From NCBI RefSeq assembly GCF_039566955.1, contig NZ_CP154796.1:4712001-4776000 (forward strand): a DNA stretch of 64,000 nt, given 5' to 3'. This stretch comes from Micromonospora sp. DSM 45708. Its GTDB lineage: Bacteria > Actinomycetota > Actinomycetes > Mycobacteriales > Micromonosporaceae. The notes below the pieces were generated by a model that saw only the letters and a list, made by a program, of their open reading frames with translations, did no database searches and was not told the DNA's origin. A program made the translations under genes and the position numbers. Positions 35,220 to 43,109 of this stretch are shown piece after piece. The stretch's first letter is position 1, and every line of letters begins with the position of its first letter.

Positions 35220-36194
35220 GTGACGCGGCCGGGACAGCCCCGGTTCTTCGTCGACTCGTGGGACCCGGCGTACGGGGCGTCGTTCGAGGCGGCGGGTGGG
35301 GCCGGGCCGGCGACGCCGAGCAGCGCCCAGGTGGAGGCCGACGTCGAGCTGCCGGTCACCGACTGGCGGGCGATCGATCCCCGTCCGGGGGTGCGGGCGC
35401 CGGACGTGGTGCTGCTCGTCGACGGCGTACGCCGGATCGACGCCAGCGTCTGGACGGCCGAGGAGGACGGCGGCTCGTTCCCCGGCATCGCCGCCTCCTA
35501 CGCGGCCGGGGTGGTCCGCTGCGACCTGGACCGCGGCGCGGCCGAGCTGGCCGGCTCCCGGGTGGGTCGGGGGTTGTTCACCGCCAGCCCGTCGGCGCAG
35601 GACGTGGTGGCCGGCACGATCCGCTATCCGGTGCACCGGGTCGGCGGCACCGGCGAGCTGAGCAAGCTGCCGGCCGCGGTGCAGGGCCCGCTGACCGCGC
35701 TGGAGGTGGCCGTCTCGGACGCGGTCCGCGCCGACGGCGACCTGCTGGTGGTGGACGGTCCGCTGCGCAGCCGCCGGAACCTCCCACGCACCCTGGGTTA
35801 CATCAAGACGCAGCACAGCCAGTATCTCGACGCCCGGCTGACCGCGGTGGTGACCGGGCTGGCGCCGGGTCAGCGCTGCCCGGTGTTCCGGCTGGGCACG
35901 GCGTGGGGCGGCTGGTCGTGGTACGTGCGCCTGCCGGTGGCCGCCGGTGCGCCCTGGGCGGGCATCGTGCGGATGGAGTGCTCGGCCGAGCTGACCGTGC
36001 CGGAGGCGGTCGCGCTGGCGGACCTGTCCCTGGTCACGCTGCCCCGGTTCGCGTCCACCCCGTACAAGGACCCGCGGGCCCCGCAGAACCTGGTGCCGAT
36101 CGCCGGGCTGGAGCGCAAGCTGCGCGGGATGCTCGGCGACGCGCGGCTGCTGCACCGGGTGCTCACCTCGGCGGCGCGGGGGATGCGGCGCTGA
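35220..36194 (+). CDS. nurA-like: NurA-like nuclease, last component of the HerA-SbcDC cluster
   Basis: 324 residues. NurA domain features: APDVVLLVDGVRRIDASVW (first catalytic Asp, D68), a second acidic strand DGDLLVVDGPL, RTLGYIKTQHSQYLD, and a C-terminal WYVRLPVAAGAPWAGIVRMEC with ATPYKDPRAPQNL-like ending (FASTPYKDPRAPQNLVPI). In archaea NurA is the 5'-3' resection nuclease loaded by HerA. The order here, herA-sbcD-sbcC-nurA, is strong support. GTG 35220 is 9 nt after GAGGAG of the repeat. The next gene's ATG shares its first base with this stop. Confidence 0.78.
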   Translation: MTRPGQPRFFVDSWDPAYGASFEAAGGAGPATPSSAQVEADVELPVTDWRAIDPRPGVRAPDVVLLVDGVRRIDASVWTAEEDGGSFPGIAASYAAGVVRCDLDRGAAELAGSRVGRGLFTASPSAQDVVAGTIRYPVHRVGGTGELSKLPAAVQGPLTALEVAVSDAVRADGDLLVVDGPLRSRRNLPRTLGYIKTQHSQYLDARLTAVVTGLAPGQRCPVFRLGTAWGGWSWYVRLPVAAGAPWAGIVRMECSAELTVPEAVALADLSLVTLPRFASTPYKDPRAPQNLVPIAGLERKLRGMLGDARLLHRVLTSAARGMRR

Positions 36195-37051
36195 TGGGCC
36201 GGCGACGGGACACCGACCGGGTGGTGGCGGACGTCGACACCGGGCGGGCCGAGCTGGTGCCGGACCGGGACCGCCCCGGCTCGTGGACGCTGCTGCTGGA
36301 CGGCGCGCCGCAGTCGCATGTGGACCTGACCGACGCGACGCATCTGGAGTTCGAGTACGTCCGGCGGCTGGCCGCCGCGATCGACCTGGTCGCGCCCGCC
36401 GGCGTGCCGCTGCGGGTGCTGCACCTGGGCGGCGGTGCGCTGACGCTGCCCCGGTACGTGCAGGCCACCCGGCCCGGTTCGACGCAGCGGGTGTCCGAGG
36501 TGGACGGCGCGCTGGTGGAGCTGGTCCGGCGGGAGCTGCCCTGGCCGTCCGATCCCCGGTTGCGGGTGCGGGTGGCCGACGCCCGCGCCACGCTGTCGTC
36601 CAGCCGGGACGGCGGGTACGACGTGATCGTCGCGGACGTCTTCGCCGGCGCCCGCACCCCGGCCCACCTGACCTCGGTGGAGTTCGCCGCCGAGGTGGCC
36701 CGGGTGCTGGCGCCGGACGGTCACTACCTGGCGAACGTCGCCGACGGCCCGCCGCTGCGGCACGTCCGTGGGCAGGTCGCCACCGTGCGTACCGTGCTGC
36801 CCCGGGCCTGTTTGGTGGGCGACGCGGCGGTGCTGCGCGGCCGGCGGTACGGCAACCTGGTGCTGGTGGCGTCCCGGGTGGAGCCGCCGATGCCGGAGCT
36901 GTCCCGGCGCGCGGCCGGCGACTGGTTCCCGGGCCGGGTGGTGGCCGGCGACGAGCTGGACCGCTTCGCCGGCGGCGTCCCGGTGGTCTCCGACGCGGAC
37001 GCGGTGGACTCCACCCCGCCACCGCCGGGAATCTTTTCCGTCAAACGTTGA
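36194..37051 (+). CDS. Spermidine-synthase-like class I SAM methyltransferase-fold protein
   Basis: 285 residues. Rossmann fold with the SAM or dcSAM loop VLHLGGGALTLPRYV, the acidic motif VSEVDGALVELVRRELPW, RVRVADARATL and DVIVADVFAGARTP. These match the spermidine synthase superfamily, but the aminopropyl gatekeeping residues cannot be judged by eye, and many actinobacterial members are not polyamine enzymes. Coupled to the nurA-like gene by a TGATG overlap, so it is in the same operon; any role in DNA repair is speculative. Confidence 0.78.
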   Translation: MGRRRDTDRVVADVDTGRAELVPDRDRPGSWTLLLDGAPQSHVDLTDATHLEFEYVRRLAAAIDLVAPAGVPLRVLHLGGGALTLPRYVQATRPGSTQRVSEVDGALVELVRRELPWPSDPRLRVRVADARATLSSSRDGGYDVIVADVFAGARTPAHLTSVEFAAEVARVLAPDGHYLANVADGPPLRHVRGQVATVRTVLPRACLVGDAAVLRGRRYGNLVLVASRVEPPMPELSRRAAGDWFPGRVVAGDELDRFAGGVPVVSDADAVDSTPPPPGIFSVKR

Positions 37052-37133
37052 TCCGATCGGCGGATCGCTGCGTATCACCGGGCGGCCATGCCCGTGGGGG
37101 GCCGGCTGACGTCATTGGACACCGGAGGTCTGC

Positions 37134-37832
37134 ATGCATGCGGTGGCGGCCGGCTGGCACGGCGAGGTGGCGAGGCCCGAGTGGATGTTCGCCCGGGCGC
37201 AGCCACACTCCCGCGCGTCGCGCTCGGGCCGGGGGGTCGACGCGCACCCCGCCGATCGCCAGAATGACCCGGTGCCGCCTCGACCCGCCCCCGGACGCCA
37301 CCAGGCGACCTCCGCCGAGGCCAGCCACTCCGACCAGTTGATCCGCCTGCTCTACGCGGAGCACGCCGGCCCGCTGCTGATGTTCGTGATGCGGCTGACC
37401 GGCGGGGACCGGCAGCGCGCCGAGGACATCGTGCAGGAGACGCTGCTGCGGGCCTGGCGCAACGCGCACCGCCTCGGCGTGCAGGGCCAGGGCTCGCTGC
37501 GTCCCTGGCTGGTCACGGTGGCCCGGCGGATCGCCATCGACGAGCACCGCAGCGAACAGTCCCGCCCGGCGGAGACGTACGACCGGGACCTGACCGCGTT
37601 CGCCGAGTCGGACAGCACCGACCGGGTGCTGCGCACGATGACCGTGGCGGACGCGCTGCGTACGCTCAGCCAGTCGCACCGGGAGATCCTGGTGGCGACG
37701 TACTTCCGGGGTCGTACGGTGCCGGAGGCGGCGGAGGAGCTGGGCCTGCCGCTGGGCACCGCGAAGTCCCGGGTCTACTACGCGCTGCGCGCGCTGCGCA
37801 CGGCTCTGCAGGAGAGGGGGGTGACGGAATGA
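37134..37832 (+). CDS. ECF sigma factor
   Basis: 232 residues with a 70-residue unconserved N-terminal tail. Sigma region 2: LIRLLYAEHAGPLLMFVMRLTG then RAEDIVQETLLRAWRN; region 4: ALRTLSQSHREILVATYFRG and GLPLGTAKSRVYYALRAL. ATG 37134 follows GGAGG by 5 nt; a later GTG near 37272 would give the standard ECF length and may be the real start. The stop overlaps the anti-sigma start (ATGA). Closest to the SigK/SigL-like ECF group with a zinc anti-sigma partner. Confidence 0.9.
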   Translation: MHAVAAGWHGEVARPEWMFARAQPHSRASRSGRGVDAHPADRQNDPVPPRPAPGRHQATSAEASHSDQLIRLLYAEHAGPLLMFVMRLTGGDRQRAEDIVQETLLRAWRNAHRLGVQGQGSLRPWLVTVARRIAIDEHRSEQSRPAETYDRDLTAFAESDSTDRVLRTMTVADALRTLSQSHREILVATYFRGRTVPEAAEELGLPLGTAKSRVYYALRALRTALQERGVTE

Positions 37833-38608
37833 GCCGGGCCGACCACATGGACGTCGCCGCGTACGCGCTCGGTGTGCTGGACGCACAGGACGCGGAGCGG
37901 TTCGAGGAGCACCTGGCCACCTGCTGGGCGTGCGCGGCGGAGCTGGAGACGATGGTCCCGGTGGTGGGGTTGCTCTCCGGCATCGACGGCGAGGCGATGG
38001 CCGCGTTGGAGCAGACCCACACCGACCCGGCGCTGCTGGACCGGACGCTGGTGGCGGTGCGGCGGGACCGGCGGCGTACCCGGGTCCGGCAGTTGCTGGC
38101 CACCGCGGCGGCCGTGGTGGTGTTCGGCGGCCTGAGCGGCGTCGCGGCCGGTTTTCTCGGCGACGACGCGCCGCCGGTGCCGCGGGCCGAGCCGACGCAG
38201 AGCGTGCCGACCGCCGCGCCGAGCGGTCGGCCGGACGACCCGAACGACCCGGACGTCGGCGGCAACGAGCAGGAGGGCGACCAGCACAACGCCACCGATC
38301 CGGGCACCGGCGTGAAGACCACGATGTGGCTGGCGGAGAAGGAGTACGGCACCCAGATCGCCGTGCAGCTCAGCCGGCTGCCCGGGCCGCGCACGTGCCG
38401 GCTGCTGGTGGTGCGCAAGAACGCCACCAGCGAGGTGGTCGGCACCTGGTCGGTGCCGGGTGGCGGCTACGGCACCAACCAGAACCCGCTCGGGCTGGAG
38501 CTGACCGCGTCGACCTCGGCCCCGCTCGGCGACATCGAGAAGGTCCAGGTGCAGTCCGTGGACGTCAACGGCGTGGCGAGCCCGCTGGTGACCGTCTCCG
38601 ACCTCTGA
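37829..38608 (+). CDS. Membrane-anchored anti-sigma factor with ZAS zinc motif
   Basis: 259 residues. Cytoplasmic ZAS domain with the zinc signature EEHLATCWACAAEL (HxxxCxxC, residues about 28-35), one membrane helix LLATAAAVVVFGGLSGVAAGF, a Pro/Asp-rich spacer, and an outer domain (TMWLAEKEYGTQIAVQLSRL, RTCRLLVVRKNATSEVVGTW). Holds the ECF sigma at the membrane until an outside signal releases it. Overlaps the sigma gene by 4 bp. The lipoprotein gene downstream is a likely regulon member. Confidence 0.9.
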   Translation: MSRADHMDVAAYALGVLDAQDAERFEEHLATCWACAAELETMVPVVGLLSGIDGEAMAALEQTHTDPALLDRTLVAVRRDRRRTRVRQLLATAAAVVVFGGLSGVAAGFLGDDAPPVPRAEPTQSVPTAAPSGRPDDPNDPDVGGNEQEGDQHNATDPGTGVKTTMWLAEKEYGTQIAVQLSRLPGPRTCRLLVVRKNATSEVVGTWSVPGGGYGTNQNPLGLELTASTSAPLGDIEKVQVQSVDVNGVASPLVTVSDL

Positions 38609-38807
38609 TCCACCGCGTCGACGGGGCCCCGGGGGGGCGTGGCCGCCCGGCGCCGTCGTGTCGTGCCCGGACCGTCGTGGTGGCGCACGCGCCACGGACC
38701 GGATCGGTTCAATCCGTCCACTGTGAAATGGCCCACCCTTTCGACTTCAACCTTGACAGCGCTGCCGCCCGTACTACCGGGCGAACTGCCAAGAACGAGG
38801 AGGGCAC
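38609..38807. other. 199-bp gap upstream of the lipoprotein, no gene
   Basis: GC-rich dyad around 38623-38660 (possible terminator for the sigma/anti-sigma pair), then an AT-richer stretch with TTGACA at 38753-38758. No convincing -10 at standard spacing. A separate promoter, perhaps read by the ECF sigma, is likely here. Confidence 0.4.
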
Positions 38808-39461
38808 GTGGCACACCACATGCGGACGACCGTCATCGTCGCGAGCGCGATGGTCGCACTTACGGCCTGCGCCCCCGCGGGCTACAACGGGGCGAACTCG
38901 GGCGCGGCGGAGCCGGTCGCCGTCGCCGCGGCCGAGCCCACCGCGGCGGCCGAGCCGGAGGCGTCGGCCTCCCCGGAGGCGCCCGCCGTCGACCAGGCGC
39001 CCCCGTCGGACGTGAAACTCACCGACGAACTGGTCGGCAAGAAGCTGCCCCGGATGGGCAAGGTCGTCACCGACCAGGACGGCTGGGTGCTGTACCGGTT
39101 CGACAAGGACTCGTCGAACCCGGCGCAGTCCAACTGCGTGGACAAGTGCGCCGAGGTCTGGCCGCCGGCGCTGACCGACGGCAACCCGCAGCTCCAGGGC
39201 GTCTCCGACGACAAGGTCGGCACCGTCACCCGCCAGGACGGCACCCGGCAGATCACGATCGGGGACTGGCCGGTCTACCGCTACATCGGTGACAAGAAGC
39301 CCGGCCAGTGGAAGGGCCAGGGCGTCGGCGGCACCTGGTTCGTCGTCGACCCGAACGGCAAGAAGAACCTGACCTGCCTGCCGACCGGCACCCCGAAGGC
39401 GGTCGCCCCGCCGGCGTCCGGCGGTTCGGGCGACTCGGGCGGCTCGGACTACTCGTACTGA
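38808..39461 (+). CDS. Secreted lipoprotein with PF03640-type repeats (COG4315)
   Basis: 217 residues. Lipoprotein signal with lipobox MVALTACAPA, then an Ala/Glu/Pro tether. Two repeats typical of the Lipoprotein_15 family: GWVLYRFDKDSSNPAQSNCVDKCAEVWPP with its disulfide cysteines, and WPVYRYIGDKKPGQWKGQGVGGTWFVV. A Ser/Gly tail ends the protein. Members are outer-surface proteins, some linked to metal or redox stress, function unsettled. GTG 38808 follows GAGGAGG. It sits 199 bp past the anti-sigma gene. Confidence 0.88.
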   Translation: MAHHMRTTVIVASAMVALTACAPAGYNGANSGAAEPVAVAAAEPTAAAEPEASASPEAPAVDQAPPSDVKLTDELVGKKLPRMGKVVTDQDGWVLYRFDKDSSNPAQSNCVDKCAEVWPPALTDGNPQLQGVSDDKVGTVTRQDGTRQITIGDWPVYRYIGDKKPGQWKGQGVGGTWFVVDPNGKKNLTCLPTGTPKAVAPPASGGSGDSGGSDYSY

Positions 39462-39566
39462 CCGCACCGGACACGGTGACCGGCCGCCGCCGGGGAGGGC
39501 GCGGCCGGTCACCGTCGCGGACCCGGGAGGCGGGGCGTACCGGCATCGACCCGCCTCCCGGCACCG

Positions 39567-39600
39567 ACACCGCCGCGCACCCTCGGGTGCGCGGCGGTGT
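39567..39600 (+). terminator. Perfect 15-bp hairpin after the lipoprotein gene
   Basis: Arms 39567-39581 and 39586-39600 pair perfectly around the loop CTCG. It lies only 37 bp before the next gene, so it isolates two transcripts. Confidence 0.85.
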
Positions 39601-39637
39601 CCGCCGTCACGGCGGGCCCGCGTGGCAGAGTGGCGGG

Positions 39638-40552
39638 GTGACCTCGCCCGCCGCCCGCCGCACGCTGCGCCCCCCGGCCGGCTACCGGCTGGCCGCCTCG
39701 GTGCGGGCGTTGACCTTCAGCCCGTACGACCCGTGCGCGCGGATCGCCGCCGGCAGCTTCTGGTGGGCGACCCGCACCCCGGACGGTCCGGCCACGCTGG
39801 CGCTGCGCCCCGAGGCCGGCGAACTGGCCGCCGAGGGGTACGGCCCGGGCGCGGCGTGGGTGGTCGACCGCGCCGACCGGGTGGCCGGGCTGGCCGACGA
39901 CCTGACCGGTTTCCCCGCGCTGGCCGCCGCGCACCCGCTGGTGGCCCGGCTGGCCCACCAGCACCACGGGCTGCGGATGCCGGCCACCGGCCAGGTGTTC
40001 CCCCGCTTGCTGCGGGCCGTCTTCGAGCAGAAGGTCACCGGCACGGAGGCCTACCGGGCGTACGCGGCGACCGTGCGGCACTTCCGCGAGCCGGCGCCGG
40101 GCCCGCTGCAACCGCTGCTGCTGCCGCCGACGCCGGACGCGGTGGCGGCCACGCCGTACTGGGTGTTCCACCCGTTCGGCGTGGAGCAGCGGCGGGCCGA
40201 CACGCTGCGTCGCGCCGCCGCCGTCGCGGACCGGCTGGAACGCTGCGCGGACGCGGCGGAGGCGACCCGCCGGCTCACCGCGATCCCCGGCATCGGGCCG
40301 TGGACCGTCGCCGAGGTGGTCCGGATCGCGTACGGGGACCCGGACGCGGTGAGCGTCGGCGACTACCACGTGCCGAACACGGTGGCCTGGGCGCTGGCCG
40401 GGGAGCCGCGCGGCGACGACGCCCGGATGCTGGCGCTGCTGGAGCCGTTCCGGGGCCACCGGGGGCGGGTCTGCGTGCTGCTGGAGGCCGCCGGCGTGCA
40501 GGCGCCGAAGTACGGCCCGCGCGCCCCGATCCGTTCCTTCGCCCGCTACTGA
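39638..40552 (+). CDS. HhH-GPD DNA glycosylase, AlkA/3-methyladenine type
   Basis: 304 residues. The C-terminal half has the helix-hairpin-helix LTAIPGIGPWTVAEVVRIA followed by the catalytic Asp in VSVGDYHVPN, the layout of AlkA-type monofunctional glycosylases. The N-terminal half (SVRALTFSPYDPCARIAAGSFWWATRTPDG) is the AlkA-like beta domain, and RAVFEQKVTGTEAYRAY contacts DNA. Removes alkylated bases for base excision repair. GTG 39638 start. Its 3' end overlaps the convergent DUF1990 gene by 7 bp. Confidence 0.88.
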   Translation: MTSPAARRTLRPPAGYRLAASVRALTFSPYDPCARIAAGSFWWATRTPDGPATLALRPEAGELAAEGYGPGAAWVVDRADRVAGLADDLTGFPALAAAHPLVARLAHQHHGLRMPATGQVFPRLLRAVFEQKVTGTEAYRAYAATVRHFREPAPGPLQPLLLPPTPDAVAATPYWVFHPFGVEQRRADTLRRAAAVADRLERCADAAEATRRLTAIPGIGPWTVAEVVRIAYGDPDAVSVGDYHVPNTVAWALAGEPRGDDARMLALLEPFRGHRGRVCVLLEAAGVQAPKYGPRAPIRSFARY

Positions 40553-41043
40553 GCGGTGAGCCGGCGCAGCGTCCGCCCCAGCCACCACGCGTACCCGAGC
40601 TGGAAGCCCCGGGTGACCGGCCCGGCGGCGCGCACGTACCAGTGCGCCGGCCGACTGAACGCGGTCACCTCGAACCAGGTCCCGTCGGGTCCGCGGGTGA
40701 CCAGGAACGCCTCCTCGCCGATCTCCGGGTGCCCGGGCAGCGTGCCGTAGCCGAAGCCGGCCCGGTCCGGCTCGTCCACCACCCAGACCACCTCGGTCGG
40801 CCCCCAGATCCGCGCCGGGCCGACGCCCAGCCCCGGCGTGACCCGCACTCCGGGCGCGGCGCGCGGCGCGTCGGCGCGCATCACCACCCCGGCGGCGCGG
40901 TGCAGCCGCCAGCCGAGCACCGCGTCCGCCGCTGTCGGGAACGCGCCGTCCGGCAGCCGGACCCGGTGGCGCAGGTGGTGGTAACCGGCCGGTCGGCCAC
41001 CGTCGCGGGTCGCGCCCACCTCGGGGTACGTCAGCTCGGGCAC
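40546..41043 (-). CDS. DUF1990 family protein
   Basis: 165 residues. DUF1990 pattern: ELTYPEVGATR at the N-terminus, HHLRHRVRLPDG, TAADAVLGWRLHRAAGV, FGYGTLPGHPEIGEEAFLV and WFEVTAFSRPAHWYVRAAGPVTRGFQ. The fold is START/Bet v1-like, so a hydrophobic ligand is possible; function unknown. GTG 41043 is chosen because AGGAGG lies 8 nt upstream; another GTG at 41052 overlaps that site. Confidence 0.88.
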   Translation of the reverse strand: MPELTYPEVGATRDGGRPAGYHHLRHRVRLPDGAFPTAADAVLGWRLHRAAGVVMRADAPRAAPGVRVTPGLGVGPARIWGPTEVVWVVDEPDRAGFGYGTLPGHPEIGEEAFLVTRGPDGTWFEVTAFSRPAHWYVRAAGPVTRGFQLGYAWWLGRTLRRLTAQ

Positions 41044-41115
41044 GTCGGCCACCTCCTCGCGCGGGGACACCCGCCAGGGTACGACCGCCCGGGGCGGATG
41101 TGGTGAGCTGACCCG

Positions 41116-41604
41116 GTGACCGACGACGTGACCATCGCCCCCGCCGTCGTCGCGGACGCCGGCGAGATCCTCACCGTGCAGCGTGCCGCGTACCTGGTGG
41201 AGGCGCAGCGCTACCGGGACGTGTTCCTGCCCCCGCTGACCGAGACGTTGGACGAGGTCCGGGCGGCGCTGGCCGGCCCGGTCGTGGTGCTCGCCGCCCG
41301 GCGCGGGACCCGCCTGGTCGGCTCGGTGCGGGCCCGGCTCGACGGCGACACCGCCCACGTCGGTCGGCTCGCGGTCGCCCCGGACCAGCAGGGACGCGGC
41401 ATCGGTGGGCGGCTGCTGACCGCGGTGGAGCACGCCTGCGCCGGCCGGGTGGCCCGGTTCGCGTTGTTCACCGGCGCGGAGAGCGCGGACAACCTCAGCC
41501 TGTACGCCCGGCGCGGCTACCGGGTGGTGGCGCACCGGCCGGACGAGAACGGCAACCGGTTGGCGGTGCTGGAGAAGGTCGACCCCGCTCGCGGCGGCGG
41601 CTGA
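41116..41604 (+). CDS. GNAT N-acetyltransferase
   Basis: 162 residues. Opens VTIAPAVVADAGEILTVQRAAY; CoA-binding loop VAPDQQGRGIGGRLLTAVE (Q/RxxGxG/A) and C-terminal NLSLYARRGYRVVAHR. Complete domain, substrate unknown. GTG start. Divergent from the DUF1990 gene with 72 bp between. Confidence 0.88.
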   Translation: MTDDVTIAPAVVADAGEILTVQRAAYLVEAQRYRDVFLPPLTETLDEVRAALAGPVVVLAARRGTRLVGSVRARLDGDTAHVGRLAVAPDQQGRGIGGRLLTAVEHACAGRVARFALFTGAESADNLSLYARRGYRVVAHRPDENGNRLAVLEKVDPARGGG

Positions 41605-41615
41605 GCCGGTCCGTC

Positions 41616-41828
41616 TCAGGCGGCCTCGCGGAGGTCGGCCAGGCCGACCGGGGCGTACCGCCGGAGCAGCAGTTCCAGCTCGGCCACGGAGCCCACCTCG
41701 CCGACGACGTTCGCGCCGCCGCCGTGCTCCGCCGGGTAGCGGTGCACGAGGCGGTAGCGGTACCGCCCACGGACCAGTTCCACGCTGACCCGCCAGCGAC
41801 CGCAGCATCCGCAGCTCCACTCCGGCAC
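41616..41828 (-). CDS. Small hypothetical protein with a CGCCG motif
   Basis: 70 residues from GTG 41828. PEWSCGCCGRWRVSVELVRGRYRYRLVHRYPAEH followed by a C-terminal helix VAELELLLRRYAPVGLADL. Looks like a small folded domain with a cysteine cluster; not recognised. The start has no clear ribosome site, so it could begin further upstream. Confidence 0.55.
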   Translation of the reverse strand: MPEWSCGCCGRWRVSVELVRGRYRYRLVHRYPAEHGGGANVVGEVGSVAELELLLRRYAPVGLADLREAA

Positions 41829-41962
41829 GCCGCGACGGTAGCTCTGACCTGCGGTTTCGCCATCCGGTCGCGGGTGACGAAGGGCTCGGGGCGGGACACG
41901 CCGCCCCGAGCCGGCGGTGAGATGGCTCACGGGTGTCGGTGGGGTCTGGTTGACTGGTCGCC

Positions 41963-43075
41963 GTGGACCTGCCGATCAACCCGCCGGTCGAGCCGATGCT
42001 CGCCAAGAGCGTGGCCGAGCTACCGACCGATCCCGGCCTGACCTACGAGCCGAAGTGGGACGGCTTCCGCTGCATCGTGTTCCGCGACGGCGACGAGGTC
42101 GAGCTGGCCAGTCGCGGCGGCAAGTCGATGACACGCTACTTCCCCGAGGTGGTCGAGCAGGCACGCCGCCAGCTCCCGCCCCGGTGCGCGATCGACGGCG
42201 AGTTGATCGTGATCCGCCGGGACGGTCCCGACGGGCAGCCGCGGCTCGACTTCGAGCTGCTGGCCCAGCGGATCCATCCGGCCAAGTCCCGGGTGACGCT
42301 GCTGGCTGAGACCACACCCGCCGACTTCGTCGCGTTCGACCTGCTGGCGCTCGACGACGAGTTGCTCACCGACCAGCCCTACCCGCAGCGCCGGGAGCGG
42401 TTGGAGCGGGCCCTGGCCGGGGTCCGGCCGCCGGTGCACGTGACGCAGGTGACCACCGACCCGGCGACCGCCCGGCGCTGGTTCGAGGTGTTCGAGGGCG
42501 CCGGCCTGGACGGCCTCATCGTCAAGCCGGCCGACCTGCCCTACGAGCCGGGCAAGCGGCTGATGTTCAAGGTCAAGCACGCCCGCACCGCGGACGCGGT
42601 GGTGGCCGGTTTCCGCTGGCACAAGTCCGGCCCGGTGGTCGGCTCGCTGCTGCTGGGGCTCTACGACGACGACGGGATGCTGCACCACATCGGCGTCAGC
42701 TCCTCGTTCACCATGGCCCGGCGCAAGGAGCTGCTCGACGAGCTGGAGCCCTACCGCGAGGTCGGCGACGAGCACCCGTGGGCGCACGGTGACCACGAGC
42801 GGGGCCAGCGCATCCCGGGTGGGGTGAGCCGGTGGACCGGCGGCAAGAACCTGGAGTGGGAGCCGTTGCGCCCCGAGCTGGTGGTCGAGGTCGCCTACGA
42901 CGCGATGGAGGGCGACCGGCTGCGGCACACCGCCCGGTTCCTCCGCTGGCGTCCCGACCGGGACCCCCGCTCGTGCGGCTACGACCAGCTCGACCGGCCG
43001 ATCCGCTACGACGTCGACGAGGTGCTGCGCGGCGACCCGGCGGCGACGGTGAGCGACACCCGCGGCCGGGCGTAG
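41963..43075 (+). CDS. ligC: ATP-dependent DNA ligase, LigC type
   Basis: 370 residues. Adenylation domain with nucleotidyl lysine in YEPKWDGFRC (K52), ASRGGKSMTRYFPEV, DGELIV, LDGLIVKPADLPYEPGKR and MFKVKHARTADAVVAG; OB-fold domain ends WRPDRDPRSCGYDQL. Length and layout match actinobacterial LigC, the ligase that seals nicks in back-up non-homologous end joining and excision repair. A separate LigD polymerase-domain gene is 13 kb away. GTG 41963 start. Confidence 0.9.
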   Translation: MDLPINPPVEPMLAKSVAELPTDPGLTYEPKWDGFRCIVFRDGDEVELASRGGKSMTRYFPEVVEQARRQLPPRCAIDGELIVIRRDGPDGQPRLDFELLAQRIHPAKSRVTLLAETTPADFVAFDLLALDDELLTDQPYPQRRERLERALAGVRPPVHVTQVTTDPATARRWFEVFEGAGLDGLIVKPADLPYEPGKRLMFKVKHARTADAVVAGFRWHKSGPVVGSLLLGLYDDDGMLHHIGVSSSFTMARRKELLDELEPYREVGDEHPWAHGDHERGQRIPGGVSRWTGGKNLEWEPLRPELVVEVAYDAMEGDRLRHTARFLRWRPDRDPRSCGYDQLDRPIRYDVDEVLRGDPAATVSDTRGRA

Positions 43076-43078
43076 CCT
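43073..43078 (+). promoter_or_regulatory. -10 hexamer TAGCCT overlapping the ligC stop
   Basis: Same hexamer as before 27458. It would start a transcript near 43085, with a short leader holding GGAAGG for the GTG at 43110. Confidence 0.35.
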
Positions 43079-43109
43079 GGCGGTCGACCCGATCATGGAA
43101 GGCGCCCAC

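Noticed and set aside
33174..37022. 1282-codon minus-strand frame
   Set aside because: Antisense to sbcC and the nurA-like gene; low-complexity Arg/Ser/Pro content and no domain.
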